From positions 254,159 through 318,158 of the forward strand of contig NZ_VLLC01000001.1 in the NCBI RefSeq assembly GCF_007830435.1: DNA of 64,000 nt, in the 5' to 3' direction. The stretch is from Desulfobotulus alkaliphilus (GTDB lineage: Bacteria; Desulfobacterota; Desulfobacteria; Desulfobacterales; ASO4-4). The number at the start of each line of letters is the position of its first letter. The first letter of the stretch is position 1. Made by a program: the position numbers and the translations under genes. Positions 25,748 to 35,267 of this stretch are shown in pieces. Below the pieces are notes generated by a model, which did not search any database, had not been told where the DNA came from, and saw only the letters and a list, made by a program, of their open reading frames with translations.

Positions 25748-28000
25748 CTACCGCACGGTCGCCCTTGCAGTTGCAGGTTTCATGGCCTTTTCCGAAGCCG
25801 TTTCCTGACGGCTGACGGCAGCATCAAGGCTTCCGCCGGAAATCAGGGCGTGGGTCACCACGCTGCGCAGAAGCTTTTCCTTGAAATTTGAAGGCTGGTC
25901 CAGCCCCATGCGCTGCAAAAAGGGATGGGCCGCCGCAGGCACCGGCCTGAACAACCCCCCAAGAATACCGCCGATGGTAGCCCATTTTTTCCGGGCGATA
26001 TTCTGCTTGAGCCCACGCAGGGATCTGCCAAGAACCTGTTCCTCCCCTGTAAATTCCGATCCAAAGGGGAAAGGTGCAAAAACAGCCTGATTTTTATATT
26101 TTGCCGCAAGGGCGTTGAGACGCTGGGGCGTGTTGTTGCGGAAGGCTTCGGGAATTATGTAATGCTGAGGGATTTTACCCGCATCCTTTGCCTTTTTCAG
26201 CAGGCCTTCCTGGAATCTGGAATCCGTCACCGCAAGCACCTTTGAGATGATTTCCCTGTCTGAACGTCCCCGCAGATCGGCAATGCCGTATTCCGTCACC
26301 ACAATATCCCGCAAATGGCGGGGAATGGTGGTGTGGCCGTAATTAAAGACCACATTGGATACGGTCTGCCCTCCCCTGAACCCCGTGGACCGAAGCATCA
26401 TGATAAGCCTTGCATCCTTTAGGGCATGGGCCATGGCCACAAAATTGTACTGCCCCCCCACACCGGAAACCACACGACCATCTTCCAAGGCATCGGAACA
26501 GACATTGCCCAGAAGGGAAAGCTTCATGCCCGTGTTCACAAAACGGGCATCTTTACGCTGAAGGGCCCGCAGCTTTTCATTGCCGTAAAGCTGGTTGACC
26601 ACATCCACCCCTGTCATGCTGAAAAGCCTGCGCTCATCCGCATCCATGGTGCGCAGACCTTCATAGAAATCATTGGAACCGATGAAAAAGCCTGCATGGA
26701 GCAGCACCCCGTTTTTCAGCCTGCTGCCGCAAAGGGCCCCTGCCAGCTCTTTTCTATAATTTTCATCCCTGAGATCCGCTGCCCAGAGCTTGCCTCCCCT
26801 GTCTTGAATCTGAAAATCATCATAGAAAAGACCCTCCTGAAGCAGACCATAATACTGAAGAATATCAAAATCTTCTTTCATCAGCATGGGATAAAAGGGT
26901 TTTTCGGCAAGGAGCAAGGCCAGCACCTCCGGCGTCACCTTCTCTTTCAGCATACCTTCATTGACAAAGTGCTGAAGATTTTCATTCTGATACACTTTAC
27001 GTTTCAGAATACCGGCATTGTAAAGGTACATAAAGGCTTCCACCAGCATTTCCGTGGCACCGTAAAGCCCCTCTTCAAAGGGCTTTCTGCCGCCAATACT
27101 GTCCACAAGGTCTCCATAATGGGCCTCTGTTCCGGCATCGGCCAGCAAACTGCGGTACACATCATTTTTTTCATGGCGCAGAATGAGACTGTCGGCAATG
27201 GCATCCCCCAGTGCGCCAATGCCAATCTGCAGGGTACCGCCATCTTTTACAAGGCTGCTCACATGCAGACCTATGGCATGATCCGCCACCGCAACGGAAG
27301 CCTTGGGCACGGAAAAGAGAGGGGTGTGCATCTCCTCCCCTTCAAGGACAATGTCAAATACATCCGGGGTATTCACGGCATCTCCGTACATGAAGGGAAG
27401 ATGCCGGTTCACATGGGCCACATGCATCACCCGGCGTCCTGCTGCCCTTGATTTTTCCATATAATCAAGGATATCCTGTCCCAGATCCGAGTTGCAGGAA
27501 TCGCTGAACACCAGCTGTCCGTTTTCCTCTCCCCTGGCCACAATATGGCAGTACACATTGATGGCATTCACCTCAAGATCCCGCACCACATGGGTATAAT
27601 TGCTGCTGATGTATTCCTGCTGGGCTGCGGCCACATTCATGTAACTGCCCGCTTTATAGAAAAACTCCCGGACCGTGACATTTTCCGGGAGATTTCCCTT
27701 TCTGTAGTCTTTCATGTAATCAAAATCCGGCACCCCATTCCAGATACGGGCCACAATGGGTTCCAGCATGCGCCGTTCCAGCTCACTGGAAGGAGACGGT
27801 TTTTCCAGTGCCAGAGCCGTGAGAATGGTCAGTTTCATTTCAGGATCTTTTTTTGCCCGTGCATAAAGGGCATTGGTCACATGGTGGGATTTACCCAGCG
27901 CAAGGGGCATTCCCAAAACCACATCCTTGCCCACGGTTTCAATAATGGCATCTACACAGGCTTCCGCATCGGCCATAAAACGGGTCTGCATTGCTGTCAT
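25748..28000 (-). CDS. Acetyl-CoA hydrolase/transferase family protein, large form
   Basis: This belongs to the class I CoA-transferase family (acetyl-CoA hydrolase, 4-hydroxybutyrate or succinate CoA-transferase). It is 750 aa, longer than the 430-550 aa usual members, with an inserted central region and a C-terminal extension of about 120 residues. The N-terminal half has GTLQIGIGALGDAIADSL; GLYGATEMLVEAF likely carries the catalytic Glu; the C-terminal half has GGQYNFVAMAHAL and RHLRDIVVTEYGIADLRGRSD. A cytoplasmic CoA-recycling or CoA-transfer role is expected, substrate unknown. It is divergent from a two-component system gene. Confidence 0.85.
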   Translation of the reverse strand: MTAMQTRFMADAEACVDAIIETVGKDVVLGMPLALGKSHHVTNALYARAKKDPEMKLTILTALALEKPSPSSELERRMLEPIVARIWNGVPDFDYMKDYRKGNLPENVTVREFFYKAGSYMNVAAAQQEYISSNYTHVVRDLEVNAINVYCHIVARGEENGQLVFSDSCNSDLGQDILDYMEKSRAAGRRVMHVAHVNRHLPFMYGDAVNTPDVFDIVLEGEEMHTPLFSVPKASVAVADHAIGLHVSSLVKDGGTLQIGIGALGDAIADSLILRHEKNDVYRSLLADAGTEAHYGDLVDSIGGRKPFEEGLYGATEMLVEAFMYLYNAGILKRKVYQNENLQHFVNEGMLKEKVTPEVLALLLAEKPFYPMLMKEDFDILQYYGLLQEGLFYDDFQIQDRGGKLWAADLRDENYRKELAGALCGSRLKNGVLLHAGFFIGSNDFYEGLRTMDADERRLFSMTGVDVVNQLYGNEKLRALQRKDARFVNTGMKLSLLGNVCSDALEDGRVVSGVGGQYNFVAMAHALKDARLIMMLRSTGFRGGQTVSNVVFNYGHTTIPRHLRDIVVTEYGIADLRGRSDREIISKVLAVTDSRFQEGLLKKAKDAGKIPQHYIIPEAFRNNTPQRLNALAAKYKNQAVFAPFPFGSEFTGEEQVLGRSLRGLKQNIARKKWATIGGILGGLFRPVPAAAHPFLQRMGLDQPSNFKEKLLRSVVTHALISGGSLDAAVSRQETASEKAMKPATARATVR

Positions 28001-28131
28001 GGGATTTCTCCTTTTTTCACGGTAAAGGGGGATCGGATTGTAAAAAATTCATTTTTTGCATACTATCGTCCCTGTTCGTGGAAAAAAATCAGGCACCCAC
28101 GGTTTTAGCAACCCATGAAAAACCTTTTTTT

Positions 28132-28152
28132 GCATAGGTCAAAGACCCATGC
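28132..28152. promoter_or_regulatory. Palindromic operator candidate in the divergent spacer
   Basis: GCATAGGTC-AAA-GACCCATGC is a nearly perfect 9-bp inverted repeat in the 203-bp region between the CoA hydrolase/transferase gene (minus) and the histidine kinase gene (plus). The spacing and position suit a dimeric DNA-binding protein, for example the LuxR-type response regulator encoded next to it. Confidence 0.45.
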
Positions 28153-28203
28153 TCTGTACCTGTCTGATATCTGTATAAGTACACCAAAAAATGGAGAAAC
28201 CCC

Positions 28204-29700
28204 ATGAGACCCCTGCACAGGCTCCGTCAGTCAGGCTCTGGATTCCTGAAGGAAAACAGAAAACTGAAACGCCGTATCCAGAGACTGGAAGGCGATGCCG
28301 CAGCCCTGCGAAAAGCACAGCAGGCCCTTAAAAAATCCGAAGAAACCTACCGCACCGTATTTGCCAATACGGGAACGGCAACCATGCTCATTGAAAAGGA
28401 TGCCACCATCGCCATGGTGAATGCGGAATTTGAAAAGCTGTCCGGCTTCAGCCGGCACGAGGTGGAAGGGCGGCAGGTCTGGACGGTCTTTGTGGAAAAT
28501 GAGGCCGACCGGGAACGCATGAAGCACTACCATCACCTGAGAAGAATCAACCCCGAAGCCGCACCCAGAACCTATGAATGCCGTCTCCGGAACAAAAAAG
28601 GCGATCCCCTCATCGCCACCATGACCGTGGCCATGATTCCCGGCACCCAGCAGAGCATTGCATCGGTACTGGACATCACCCAACGCAGAAAAACCGAAGA
28701 AGCCCTTAAAATATCCGAGGAAAAATTTGCCAAAGCCTTCCATTCCAGCCCTGTGGCCATGATGATTGCCACCATGGATGAAGGTCTCATACTGGATGTG
28801 AACAATACCCTTTTGAAAATGACCGGATATCCGGAAAGCAGCATTGTCAGCGCAAAGATACGGGATATGGCCTTCTGGCCGGACACGGATCTTTTTAAAA
28901 GCCTTGCAAGGGAACTGATGAACCATGGCCGATTCCATCAGCGGGAAATGACCTACAGAACCCATGGGGGTGAAATCCGCCACGGCAATCTTTCCGCAGA
29001 CATTGTGGATTTCAACGGCAAAGCCTGCATGCTGACGGCCATTCTGGACATTACGGAACAAAGGCGGCTGGAAAAGGAAATTTTACGCACGGGCGAAGAA
29101 GAACGCAGAAAAATCGGCTATGACCTCCATGATGATCTGGGCCAGCACCTTGTGGGTGTTGAAGCCATGGCAAGCCTGCTGCACAAAAGACTGCTTGGCG
29201 CAGAAAGCCCCGGCGCTAACCTTGCCGGAGAAATCACAGAGCTGATCCGATCGGCCACAACCAAAACACGAAACATTGCCAAGGGCCTCTGCCCCGTGAA
29301 TCTGGATGCAGGGGGTCTGGCTGCCGCCCTTTCCCAGCTTGCGGAACACATTGAAAATGTTTTTCAGGTTCACTGCCGTTTTGAAGCAGACACAGAAACG
29401 ATGAAAATGGATCACAATACGGCGGTGAATCTTTACCGCATCGCCCAGGAAGCCGTGAGCAATGCCCTGCGCCATGGCCGTGCAGACCAGATTCACCTTG
29501 GCCTCCACAACAGAAAACAGGGAATATCCCTTTTTATAAAGGATAATGGACAGGGCCTGCCCCATTCCCTTCCCGATCAGGGCATGGGACTCGGGATCAT
29601 GACCCACAGGGCCAGACGCATTGGCGCTGACATTGACATCCGTAACCGCAGCCCCCATTCAGGAGCAGAAGTCCTATGCCGCATACCGCACGTATTCTGA
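28204..29700 (+). CDS. PAS-domain sensor histidine kinase (NarL/UhpB type)
   Basis: The 498-aa protein has no membrane helix and appears cytoplasmic. A basic coiled-coil lead (1-45) is followed by two PAS domains (about 45-160 and 170-290), then the HisKA_3-type dimer domain with the phospho-accepting His about 309 (YDLHDDLGQHLVGVEA). The ATPase domain follows, with EAVSNALRHG, DNGQGLP and GMGLGIM. GGAG stands before the ATG. The next gene overlaps it by 25 bases and encodes its cognate regulator. It may sense a soluble or redox signal. Confidence 0.92.
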   Translation: MRPLHRLRQSGSGFLKENRKLKRRIQRLEGDAAALRKAQQALKKSEETYRTVFANTGTATMLIEKDATIAMVNAEFEKLSGFSRHEVEGRQVWTVFVENEADRERMKHYHHLRRINPEAAPRTYECRLRNKKGDPLIATMTVAMIPGTQQSIASVLDITQRRKTEEALKISEEKFAKAFHSSPVAMMIATMDEGLILDVNNTLLKMTGYPESSIVSAKIRDMAFWPDTDLFKSLARELMNHGRFHQREMTYRTHGGEIRHGNLSADIVDFNGKACMLTAILDITEQRRLEKEILRTGEEERRKIGYDLHDDLGQHLVGVEAMASLLHKRLLGAESPGANLAGEITELIRSATTKTRNIAKGLCPVNLDAGGLAAALSQLAEHIENVFQVHCRFEADTETMKMDHNTAVNLYRIAQEAVSNALRHGRADQIHLGLHNRKQGISLFIKDNGQGLPHSLPDQGMGLGIMTHRARRIGADIDIRNRSPHSGAEVLCRIPHVF

Positions 29701-30323
29701 TCGTGGATGACCACCCCGTATTCCGCAAAGGCCTTGCCCACCTCATCAATGAAGAAAGGGACATGACCGTCTGCGGTGAAGCCGAAGACGTGGATGCCGC
29801 ACGCACCGCCTTTGAAGAACTGGAACCGGACATGGTCATCATTGACATCACCCTGAAGGACAAAAGCGGTCTGGAGCTCCTTTCTGAAATCCAGAGTCTC
29901 AGACCCAAAATTCCCGCCCTCATTGTTTCCATGCACGATGAATCCATGTATGCGGAAAGGGCCTTCAGACTGGGGGCCATGGGCTATATCATGAAAGGGG
30001 AGATGAGCGACACCATCATTCAGGCCATACGTCAGGTGCTTTCCGGCAGTATCTATGCCAGCCAGACCATGGTCAGCCGCATGGTGGGACGCTTGAGCCG
30101 CAAATCAGACCCCGCAAGTCATCCCGTGGAAAGCCTTTCGGACCGGGAGCTGGAAGTCTTTCAGCTCATGGGAAAGGGTTTTCAGAGAAAGGAGATCGCA
30201 GACCTCCTTGGAGTGAGTGCCAAAACCGTGGGAAGCTACAGGGAGCTGATCAAAAAAAAACTCAGTGTAAACACCTCCGGAGAACTGATGCGGGAGGCGG
30301 TGGAATGGGTGAGCAGGCGATAA
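29676..30323 (+). CDS. LuxR/NarL-family response regulator
   Basis: The 215-aa protein has a receiver domain with acidic pair D11-D12, phospho-acceptor D57 (VIIDITLKDKSG) and a Lys near 107 (YIMKGE). The C-terminal LuxR-type helix-turn-helix is LSDRELEVFQLMGKGF then RKEIADLLGVSAKTVGSY. It overlaps the kinase gene, so the pair is translated together. The divergent CoA hydrolase/transferase gene with its palindromic site is a likely target. Confidence 0.94.
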   Translation: MPHTARILIVDDHPVFRKGLAHLINEERDMTVCGEAEDVDAARTAFEELEPDMVIIDITLKDKSGLELLSEIQSLRPKIPALIVSMHDESMYAERAFRLGAMGYIMKGEMSDTIIQAIRQVLSGSIYASQTMVSRMVGRLSRKSDPASHPVESLSDRELEVFQLMGKGFQRKEIADLLGVSAKTVGSYRELIKKKLSVNTSGELMREAVEWVSRR

Positions 30324-30336
30324 TCAGGGGGCGAAA

Positions 30337-30609
30337 ATGAGCAGACTGGATGAAGAAGAGCAGGAAATTATGGATGCATTCAATGCAGGAGAACTCCAGC
30401 GGGTATCTGACTTTGAAGAGAAAAAAGAGCTGCATCAGCGATATGCGGAAGGAATGTTCAAAAAAGATGCCCGAATCAACATAAGGCTTTCCTCCAAAGA
30501 CCTAAGGGGGCTGCAAAAAAAAGCTCTTGCGGAAGGCATTCCTTATCAGACACTGGTGGCCAGCATCCTGCATAAATATGTGGAAGGACGCCTGCATGAA
30601 GACCGATGA
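30337..30609 (+). CDS. CopG-like antitoxin, without a toxin partner
   Basis: The 90-aa protein has an acidic helical N-terminus and, after residue 46, INIRLSSKDLRGLQKKALAEG then IPYQTLVASILHKYVEG, the ribbon-helix-helix pattern of CopG-type antitoxins that usually pair with a BrnT- or HicA-like toxin. Fourteen bases separate it from the response regulator. No small toxin-like ORF lies on either side: downstream is the converging TPR gene. It may be a solitary antitoxin-derived regulator. Confidence 0.7.
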   Translation: MSRLDEEEQEIMDAFNAGELQRVSDFEEKKELHQRYAEGMFKKDARINIRLSSKDLRGLQKKALAEGIPYQTLVASILHKYVEGRLHEDR

Positions 30610-30629
30610 CCGTTTTTTAGAAGAAAATC

Positions 30630-31529
30630 TCAGAACGGAAGGGAAATCCGGATACTGCCCCTGTCCAGGGGAAAGTCCGCTTCTTTTCTGAACCGGGACA
30701 GCACCTCTGCCTCGTGGCCGATATCCATGGTATGACTGGTCCGGCGGGCCTCATCCATACCCCCCTTCATGCTGCCTCCGTAAAAACCAAGGGTGATCAG
30801 TCCAAGAAAGGTGCCCAGAACGGGCAGATCCTGATCAAAGGCCTCCCATGAGGCCGCTCCCATGCCAAGGGTCAGGAAAAAGGCCGTGCTTCCCGCCTGC
30901 CTCCGGCCCGTATAAAAATAACCGCCACCGGGGACCATACCAAAAAGCCCTGCCAGAAAGGGGCTCTTTCTGCCTTCCTCCGGTCTCTCCTGCCATGCCA
31001 GCCAAAGCCCTTCCGCCTCCCTGCGGTCCTCACCGGTCAGAAAATCCCAGCGCGCCGCAGCCCCATGGAAATCTCCGGCCTTCAGATACTGCCCCCCTGC
31101 CATCCAGAGGGCAGCTGTACGCATATCCTCATTTTCCGTGGACCGTAAAAGATTTTCCGCCCAGAGAACCGACTGCCCGGCCTCCCCTTCTCCCGCATAA
31201 AGGGAAGCCAGAACAAGGGCTGCGACGGATGCCTCCCTCTGCCTTCCTTTTCTGTGGATATGGCGCAAAAGCTCTGCGGCTGCTTCCGTTTTTCCCTGTT
31301 TTTCAAGGGCTATGGCAAGGTAAATCCCCGCTTCATGGCTGCGGGGATCTTCGGGGCAGGCATGGATAAAACGGTCCAGACCAAAAACCGCAAGATCCCA
31401 TTTTTTTTCCTGATACCGGGTCAGTCCATAGTCAAAAAGATCCGTCTCTCCGCAGCCAGATGGCCCTGCGGCATGGGCGGACAGGGAAAAAAACAGGAGA
31501 AAAAGAAAGGATCTTAAAATATTTTCCAT
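30630..31529 (-). CDS. Exported TPR protein at the end of the type II secretion operon
   Basis: The 299-aa product has a signal peptide (LRSFLFLLFFSLSAHAAG), tetratricopeptide-like helical pairs over about residues 30-185, then a Gly-rich double hydrophobic hairpin (GLFGMVPGGGYFYTGRRQAG and LGTFLGLITLGFYGGSMKGG) that may sit in a membrane. The ATG directly follows the gspE stop, so it is in the gsp operon. No standard Gsp protein has this layout; it could be an assembly or stabilising factor for the secretion machine. Function not recognised. Confidence 0.7.
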   Translation of the reverse strand: MENILRSFLFLLFFSLSAHAAGPSGCGETDLFDYGLTRYQEKKWDLAVFGLDRFIHACPEDPRSHEAGIYLAIALEKQGKTEAAAELLRHIHRKGRQREASVAALVLASLYAGEGEAGQSVLWAENLLRSTENEDMRTAALWMAGGQYLKAGDFHGAAARWDFLTGEDRREAEGLWLAWQERPEEGRKSPFLAGLFGMVPGGGYFYTGRRQAGSTAFFLTLGMGAASWEAFDQDLPVLGTFLGLITLGFYGGSMKGGMDEARRTSHTMDIGHEAEVLSRFRKEADFPLDRGSIRISLPF

Positions 31530-33200
31530 TCAGGTCACCCGCAGCACTTCAGCAATGGTGGTCAGGCCTTCTTTGATTTTCCGGATACCGTCCTTGCGCA
31601 GGGTAATCATCCCACCCCTGACCGCTGCATTCTGAATGGGATTGGAATCCGAGGTTTTCAGTACCAGCTTTTTCAGGCTACTGTCCATTTCCATGATTTC
31701 GTAAATACTCATGCGGCCCTTGTACCCGGCCTGCAGACAGGAAGGACACCCTCTGGGCTGATAAAGGTCCTGCCCCCGGAGACATTCCGCATCCGGTCCC
31801 AGGGTATCAAGTTCCTCAGGGAGGGGCTGGTAGGCCACCTTGCACTCCGGACAGAGAATACGCACCAGACGCTGGGCCATCACCGCCTTGACGGCCGAGG
31901 CAATGAGAAAGGGTTCGATACCAATATCCACAAGGCGGGTGATGGCACTGGCCGAATCATTGGTGTGCAGGGTAGAAAAAACCAGATGCCCAGTCAGGGC
32001 AGACTGTACGGCAATTTCTGCCGTTTCCTGATCCCGGATCTCGCCCACAAGAATCACATCCGGGTCCTGACGCACGATGGATCGCAGGCCCTTGGCAAAG
32101 GTAAGACCGATTTTGGGATTTACCTGAATCTGACCAATACCGGGAATCCTGTATTCCACAGGATCTTCAATGGTGACAATGTTCACATCTTCCCGGTTGA
32201 TTTCCGAAAGGGCCGCATAGAGGGTTGTGGTTTTACCACTCCCCGTAGGACCGGTAACCAGAATGATACCGTTGGGCAGATGGATCAGACGATGGAGGGT
32301 GGCATAGGTATCCTCAGACATGCCAAAATCCGAAAGCCCCAGCAGGGTATTGGCCTTGTTGAGAAGACGCAGGACCACCCGCTCCCCGAAGGCCGTGGGA
32401 ACCGTGGAGATACGCACATCCACGGACTGCCCTCCGATCTTCACCTCCAGACGGCCATCCTGGGGCAGTCGCTTTTCAGCAATATTAAGCCTTGCCATGA
32501 TTTTGATGCGGGAAACCAGCGGCGACTGCATCCATTTGGCAGGACGCATCAGCTCATAGAGCATGCCGTCCATGCGGTAGCGGATGACAAAACGGTCCTG
32601 ATAAGGCTCAATGTGAATATCCGAGGCATTGGCTTTAACGGCCTGGGCAATGATATGGTTCACAAGCTTGATGATGGGGGCATCATTATTATCATCCAGA
32701 AGATCTGCGGCTTCTTCGATCTCGCTGAGGATGGATTCTCCGGACTCCTCCTCCAGATTCTGGGCCAGTTCTTCCACAGAGCCTCTGGCTTCATCATAGG
32801 CCCGGTTAATGGCGGCGAGGATACGGGCTTTGGGGGCCAGTACCGGAGAAAGGGGCCCCACACCGAGAAGGGGGCAAAGATCCCCTGCGGCCTCAAGGGA
32901 GGCGGGATCGTGCATGACCACCTTTTTTTCATGGACAAGGGGAAGAAGCAGATGGCGCTTTAAAAACTGAATGGGAATTTTTCTTGCAAATGCCATTTCT
33001 CCGGCATCAAGCACAGGCTCCCGGACAAAGGGAATTCCAAAGGTCGCGGAAACGGCCAAAAGAACGGCTTCCTCATCCCCTGCCCGGTTTTTCAGCAGTC
33101 CTTCCACCAGCCCTTCCTCGTTCTGCTCCAGAAGCTCTGTCACAAGCTCCCTGCGGCATCCCATGGAAAGTGCCAGTTTTTCCACCAGGGACTCACGCAT
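31530..33200 (-). CDS. gspE: Type II secretion ATPase GspE
   Basis: GspE is the cytoplasmic ATPase that drives pseudopilus assembly. It has the N1E-like N-domain, Walker A GPTGSGKTTTLYAAL, LVGEIRDQETAEIAVQSALTGH (Walker B and the following), and the His-box TLHTNDSASAI. A four-cysteine zinc motif, CPEC...CPSC, follows near residue 450. The ATG at 33200 (AGGA upstream, just overlapping the gspD stop) is chosen over 33245; product 556 aa. Confidence 0.95.
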   Translation of the reverse strand: MRESLVEKLALSMGCRRELVTELLEQNEEGLVEGLLKNRAGDEEAVLLAVSATFGIPFVREPVLDAGEMAFARKIPIQFLKRHLLLPLVHEKKVVMHDPASLEAAGDLCPLLGVGPLSPVLAPKARILAAINRAYDEARGSVEELAQNLEEESGESILSEIEEAADLLDDNNDAPIIKLVNHIIAQAVKANASDIHIEPYQDRFVIRYRMDGMLYELMRPAKWMQSPLVSRIKIMARLNIAEKRLPQDGRLEVKIGGQSVDVRISTVPTAFGERVVLRLLNKANTLLGLSDFGMSEDTYATLHRLIHLPNGIILVTGPTGSGKTTTLYAALSEINREDVNIVTIEDPVEYRIPGIGQIQVNPKIGLTFAKGLRSIVRQDPDVILVGEIRDQETAEIAVQSALTGHLVFSTLHTNDSASAITRLVDIGIEPFLIASAVKAVMAQRLVRILCPECKVAYQPLPEELDTLGPDAECLRGQDLYQPRGCPSCLQAGYKGRMSIYEIMEMDSSLKKLVLKTSDSNPIQNAAVRGGMITLRKDGIRKIKEGLTTIAEVLRVT

Positions 33201-35232
33201 CAGGGCTTCCTTCATCTTCTCCGGTTTCAGGCACTGCGCTGTCAACCGGTGCGGACTCCGGGGACATGGGCAGGGGCGGGGGGATTTCTCGGGCTTTCCT
33301 GTTTTTCTCGTACAGAGGAATCACCGTGGGGGAGAGTTCACTGATGCTCTCCAGCCGGTCTCCTGTCAGACGGTCGCCATCTTCCACGGTGCGGATGATG
33401 TGGGGAGTAATGAAAACAAAGAGATTGGTTTTTTCCTGTTCCCTTCCTCTGCTGCTGAAAAGCATGCGAAGCCCCGGAATATCTCCGAGGCAGGGAACCT
33501 TGTATGTGGATTCTGAAAAGCTGTCATCAATGAGACCACCGATGACAACGGTATTGCGATCCCGCACCAGCACCGTTGTATCAATGCTGCGCTTGAGGGT
33601 GGTGGGCAGCTCATTGAGATTGCCTGCGGCAGAAAGAAGCCTTGTCACCTCCTGGGAAATATCCAGCCGGATCAGGCCTTCCTTGCTGATCTGGGGCGTT
33701 ATTTTCAGCTGTACCCCCACATCCTTGTACTCATAATTGTTGTAGGTATTGTCACCGGTGGCGGACCGGATCAGATAGGGGATATTTCTGCCCACGGTGA
33801 TGCTTGCCTCCCGGTTATCCAGTGTGGTGATCTGGGGAGTGGCAAGAATATGGGAATTTCTGTCCGAAGCAAAGGCATGGATTACAGCACCCAGATTGGG
33901 AAAGGCGATTTCCCTGCCACCGGATTTCAGTACCAGGGGCGCCGCGGCCACGCCCACGGAAAAACCGCTGGGCAGCATGCCCGTTTGGGCCATACCCAGC
34001 GTATTGGACCATGCAGAATTACCACCGGTTCCTGAAAAACCGCCACCAAAGGCCGCATCGGCTCCTCCCTTGGAAAAAGTATCCCCTGCCGCCCATTCCG
34101 TTCCCAGCCCGAAGGTACTGCTGACGGCAACTTCCACAATAAGTGCTTCAATCAGCACCATGGCCCGGGGAATATCCAGGCGATTAATCACATCGGCCAG
34201 TACCGCATGGTCCCCCTGATTGGCCATGATCACAAGGCTGTTGGTGGCCTGATCCGAAGTCACGGTAACATTGGAAGAAACAACGGCCTCAGCACCACCT
34301 GCGGCTGTGCTGCCCGTACCGCCGCCCCTGCCCACCATGCTCTGAAGCACCTTGGCAAGATCTTCGGCTACGGCATTTTCAAGGTAATACACATGCACCC
34401 TGCCCCGACCCTTGGGCAGGGCACTGTCAAGCTTTTCCACAAGGGGCACCACCCGCTCCAGATCCACCATGCTGGCAAGAATAATCAGGGTGTTGGTCCT
34501 TTTATCCGCAACAAACTTCACCGTGTCTTCCGTGACACTTCTGCCTTCCTCCCGCCGGGTCTGACGGAATACGGCCTCAAGGGTTCCCACCAGCTCTGCG
34601 GCATCGGCATGGGCAAGGGTCAGCACACGGATTTCCCTTCCCTTGTCCCTGACATCAATGTATTTGACGATTTCAAGAATTCTGCGGATATTGGACTCCA
34701 CATCCGTTACAATGAGCATGCGGCTGGAGGCATAGGAAAGGAGTACGCTGGTTTTTGAAACAAGGGGAGCAAAAAGCCTGCGCAGCTCTTCGGGCTCCGC
34801 ATACTGCAGGGGAATGATCTGGGTAATCAGGCGGTCGCTGTCCGTGAGCCAGGCATCCCCGAAATTCGTATGCATGGCCTTGGTCCGGGCATCGGGCTGG
34901 GTAAGAATTTTATAAATTCCCCCCGATGGCATGGCTGCAAAGCCATGGACATCCAGCACGGACTCAAAAATATCCCATGCCTCATCCACGGTCACGGCAC
35001 CCGGAGAAACAATGGTGACCCTCCCCCTGACCCGGTTGTCGATGACAAAATTCTTCCCGGTGACTTCACTGATATATTTTATAAAAACAGAAATTTCCAC
35101 ATCATTAAAATCAATATTCACCTGCCTGTTTTCACCATAAACGGGAAAGGCCGCCGGAAAAAAAAACAGCAGGCAGAAAAAGGGCACCAAAAAACATCGG
35201 GATTTCAAAAATTTTACTGGCGTCAGAATCAT
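33193..35232 (-). CDS. gspD: Type II secretion secretin GspD
   Basis: GspD forms the outer-membrane channel. The 679-aa protein has a signal peptide, the N0 domain (VNIDFNDVEISVFIKYISEVTGKNF in two blocks), repeated N1-N3 ring domains with NTLIILAS-type motifs and a Gly-rich stretch around N3 (GRGGGTGSTAAGG). The secretin domain has VGRNIPYLI and IGGLIDDS, and the C-terminal S-domain is short. The start is ATG 35232 (GGAG upstream) because a TTG at 35259 has no ribosome-binding site. Confidence 0.95.
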   Translation of the reverse strand: MILTPVKFLKSRCFLVPFFCLLFFFPAAFPVYGENRQVNIDFNDVEISVFIKYISEVTGKNFVIDNRVRGRVTIVSPGAVTVDEAWDIFESVLDVHGFAAMPSGGIYKILTQPDARTKAMHTNFGDAWLTDSDRLITQIIPLQYAEPEELRRLFAPLVSKTSVLLSYASSRMLIVTDVESNIRRILEIVKYIDVRDKGREIRVLTLAHADAAELVGTLEAVFRQTRREEGRSVTEDTVKFVADKRTNTLIILASMVDLERVVPLVEKLDSALPKGRGRVHVYYLENAVAEDLAKVLQSMVGRGGGTGSTAAGGAEAVVSSNVTVTSDQATNSLVIMANQGDHAVLADVINRLDIPRAMVLIEALIVEVAVSSTFGLGTEWAAGDTFSKGGADAAFGGGFSGTGGNSAWSNTLGMAQTGMLPSGFSVGVAAAPLVLKSGGREIAFPNLGAVIHAFASDRNSHILATPQITTLDNREASITVGRNIPYLIRSATGDNTYNNYEYKDVGVQLKITPQISKEGLIRLDISQEVTRLLSAAGNLNELPTTLKRSIDTTVLVRDRNTVVIGGLIDDSFSESTYKVPCLGDIPGLRMLFSSRGREQEKTNLFVFITPHIIRTVEDGDRLTGDRLESISELSPTVIPLYEKNRKAREIPPPLPMSPESAPVDSAVPETGEDEGSPDA

Positions 35233-35267
35233 CCGTTGTGGCTCTCCATTTGCGGGCAAAGGGCCCG

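Noticed and set aside
26426..27451. 341-codon plus-strand frame inside the CoA hydrolase/transferase gene
   Set aside because: Antisense shadow of a well-supported gene.
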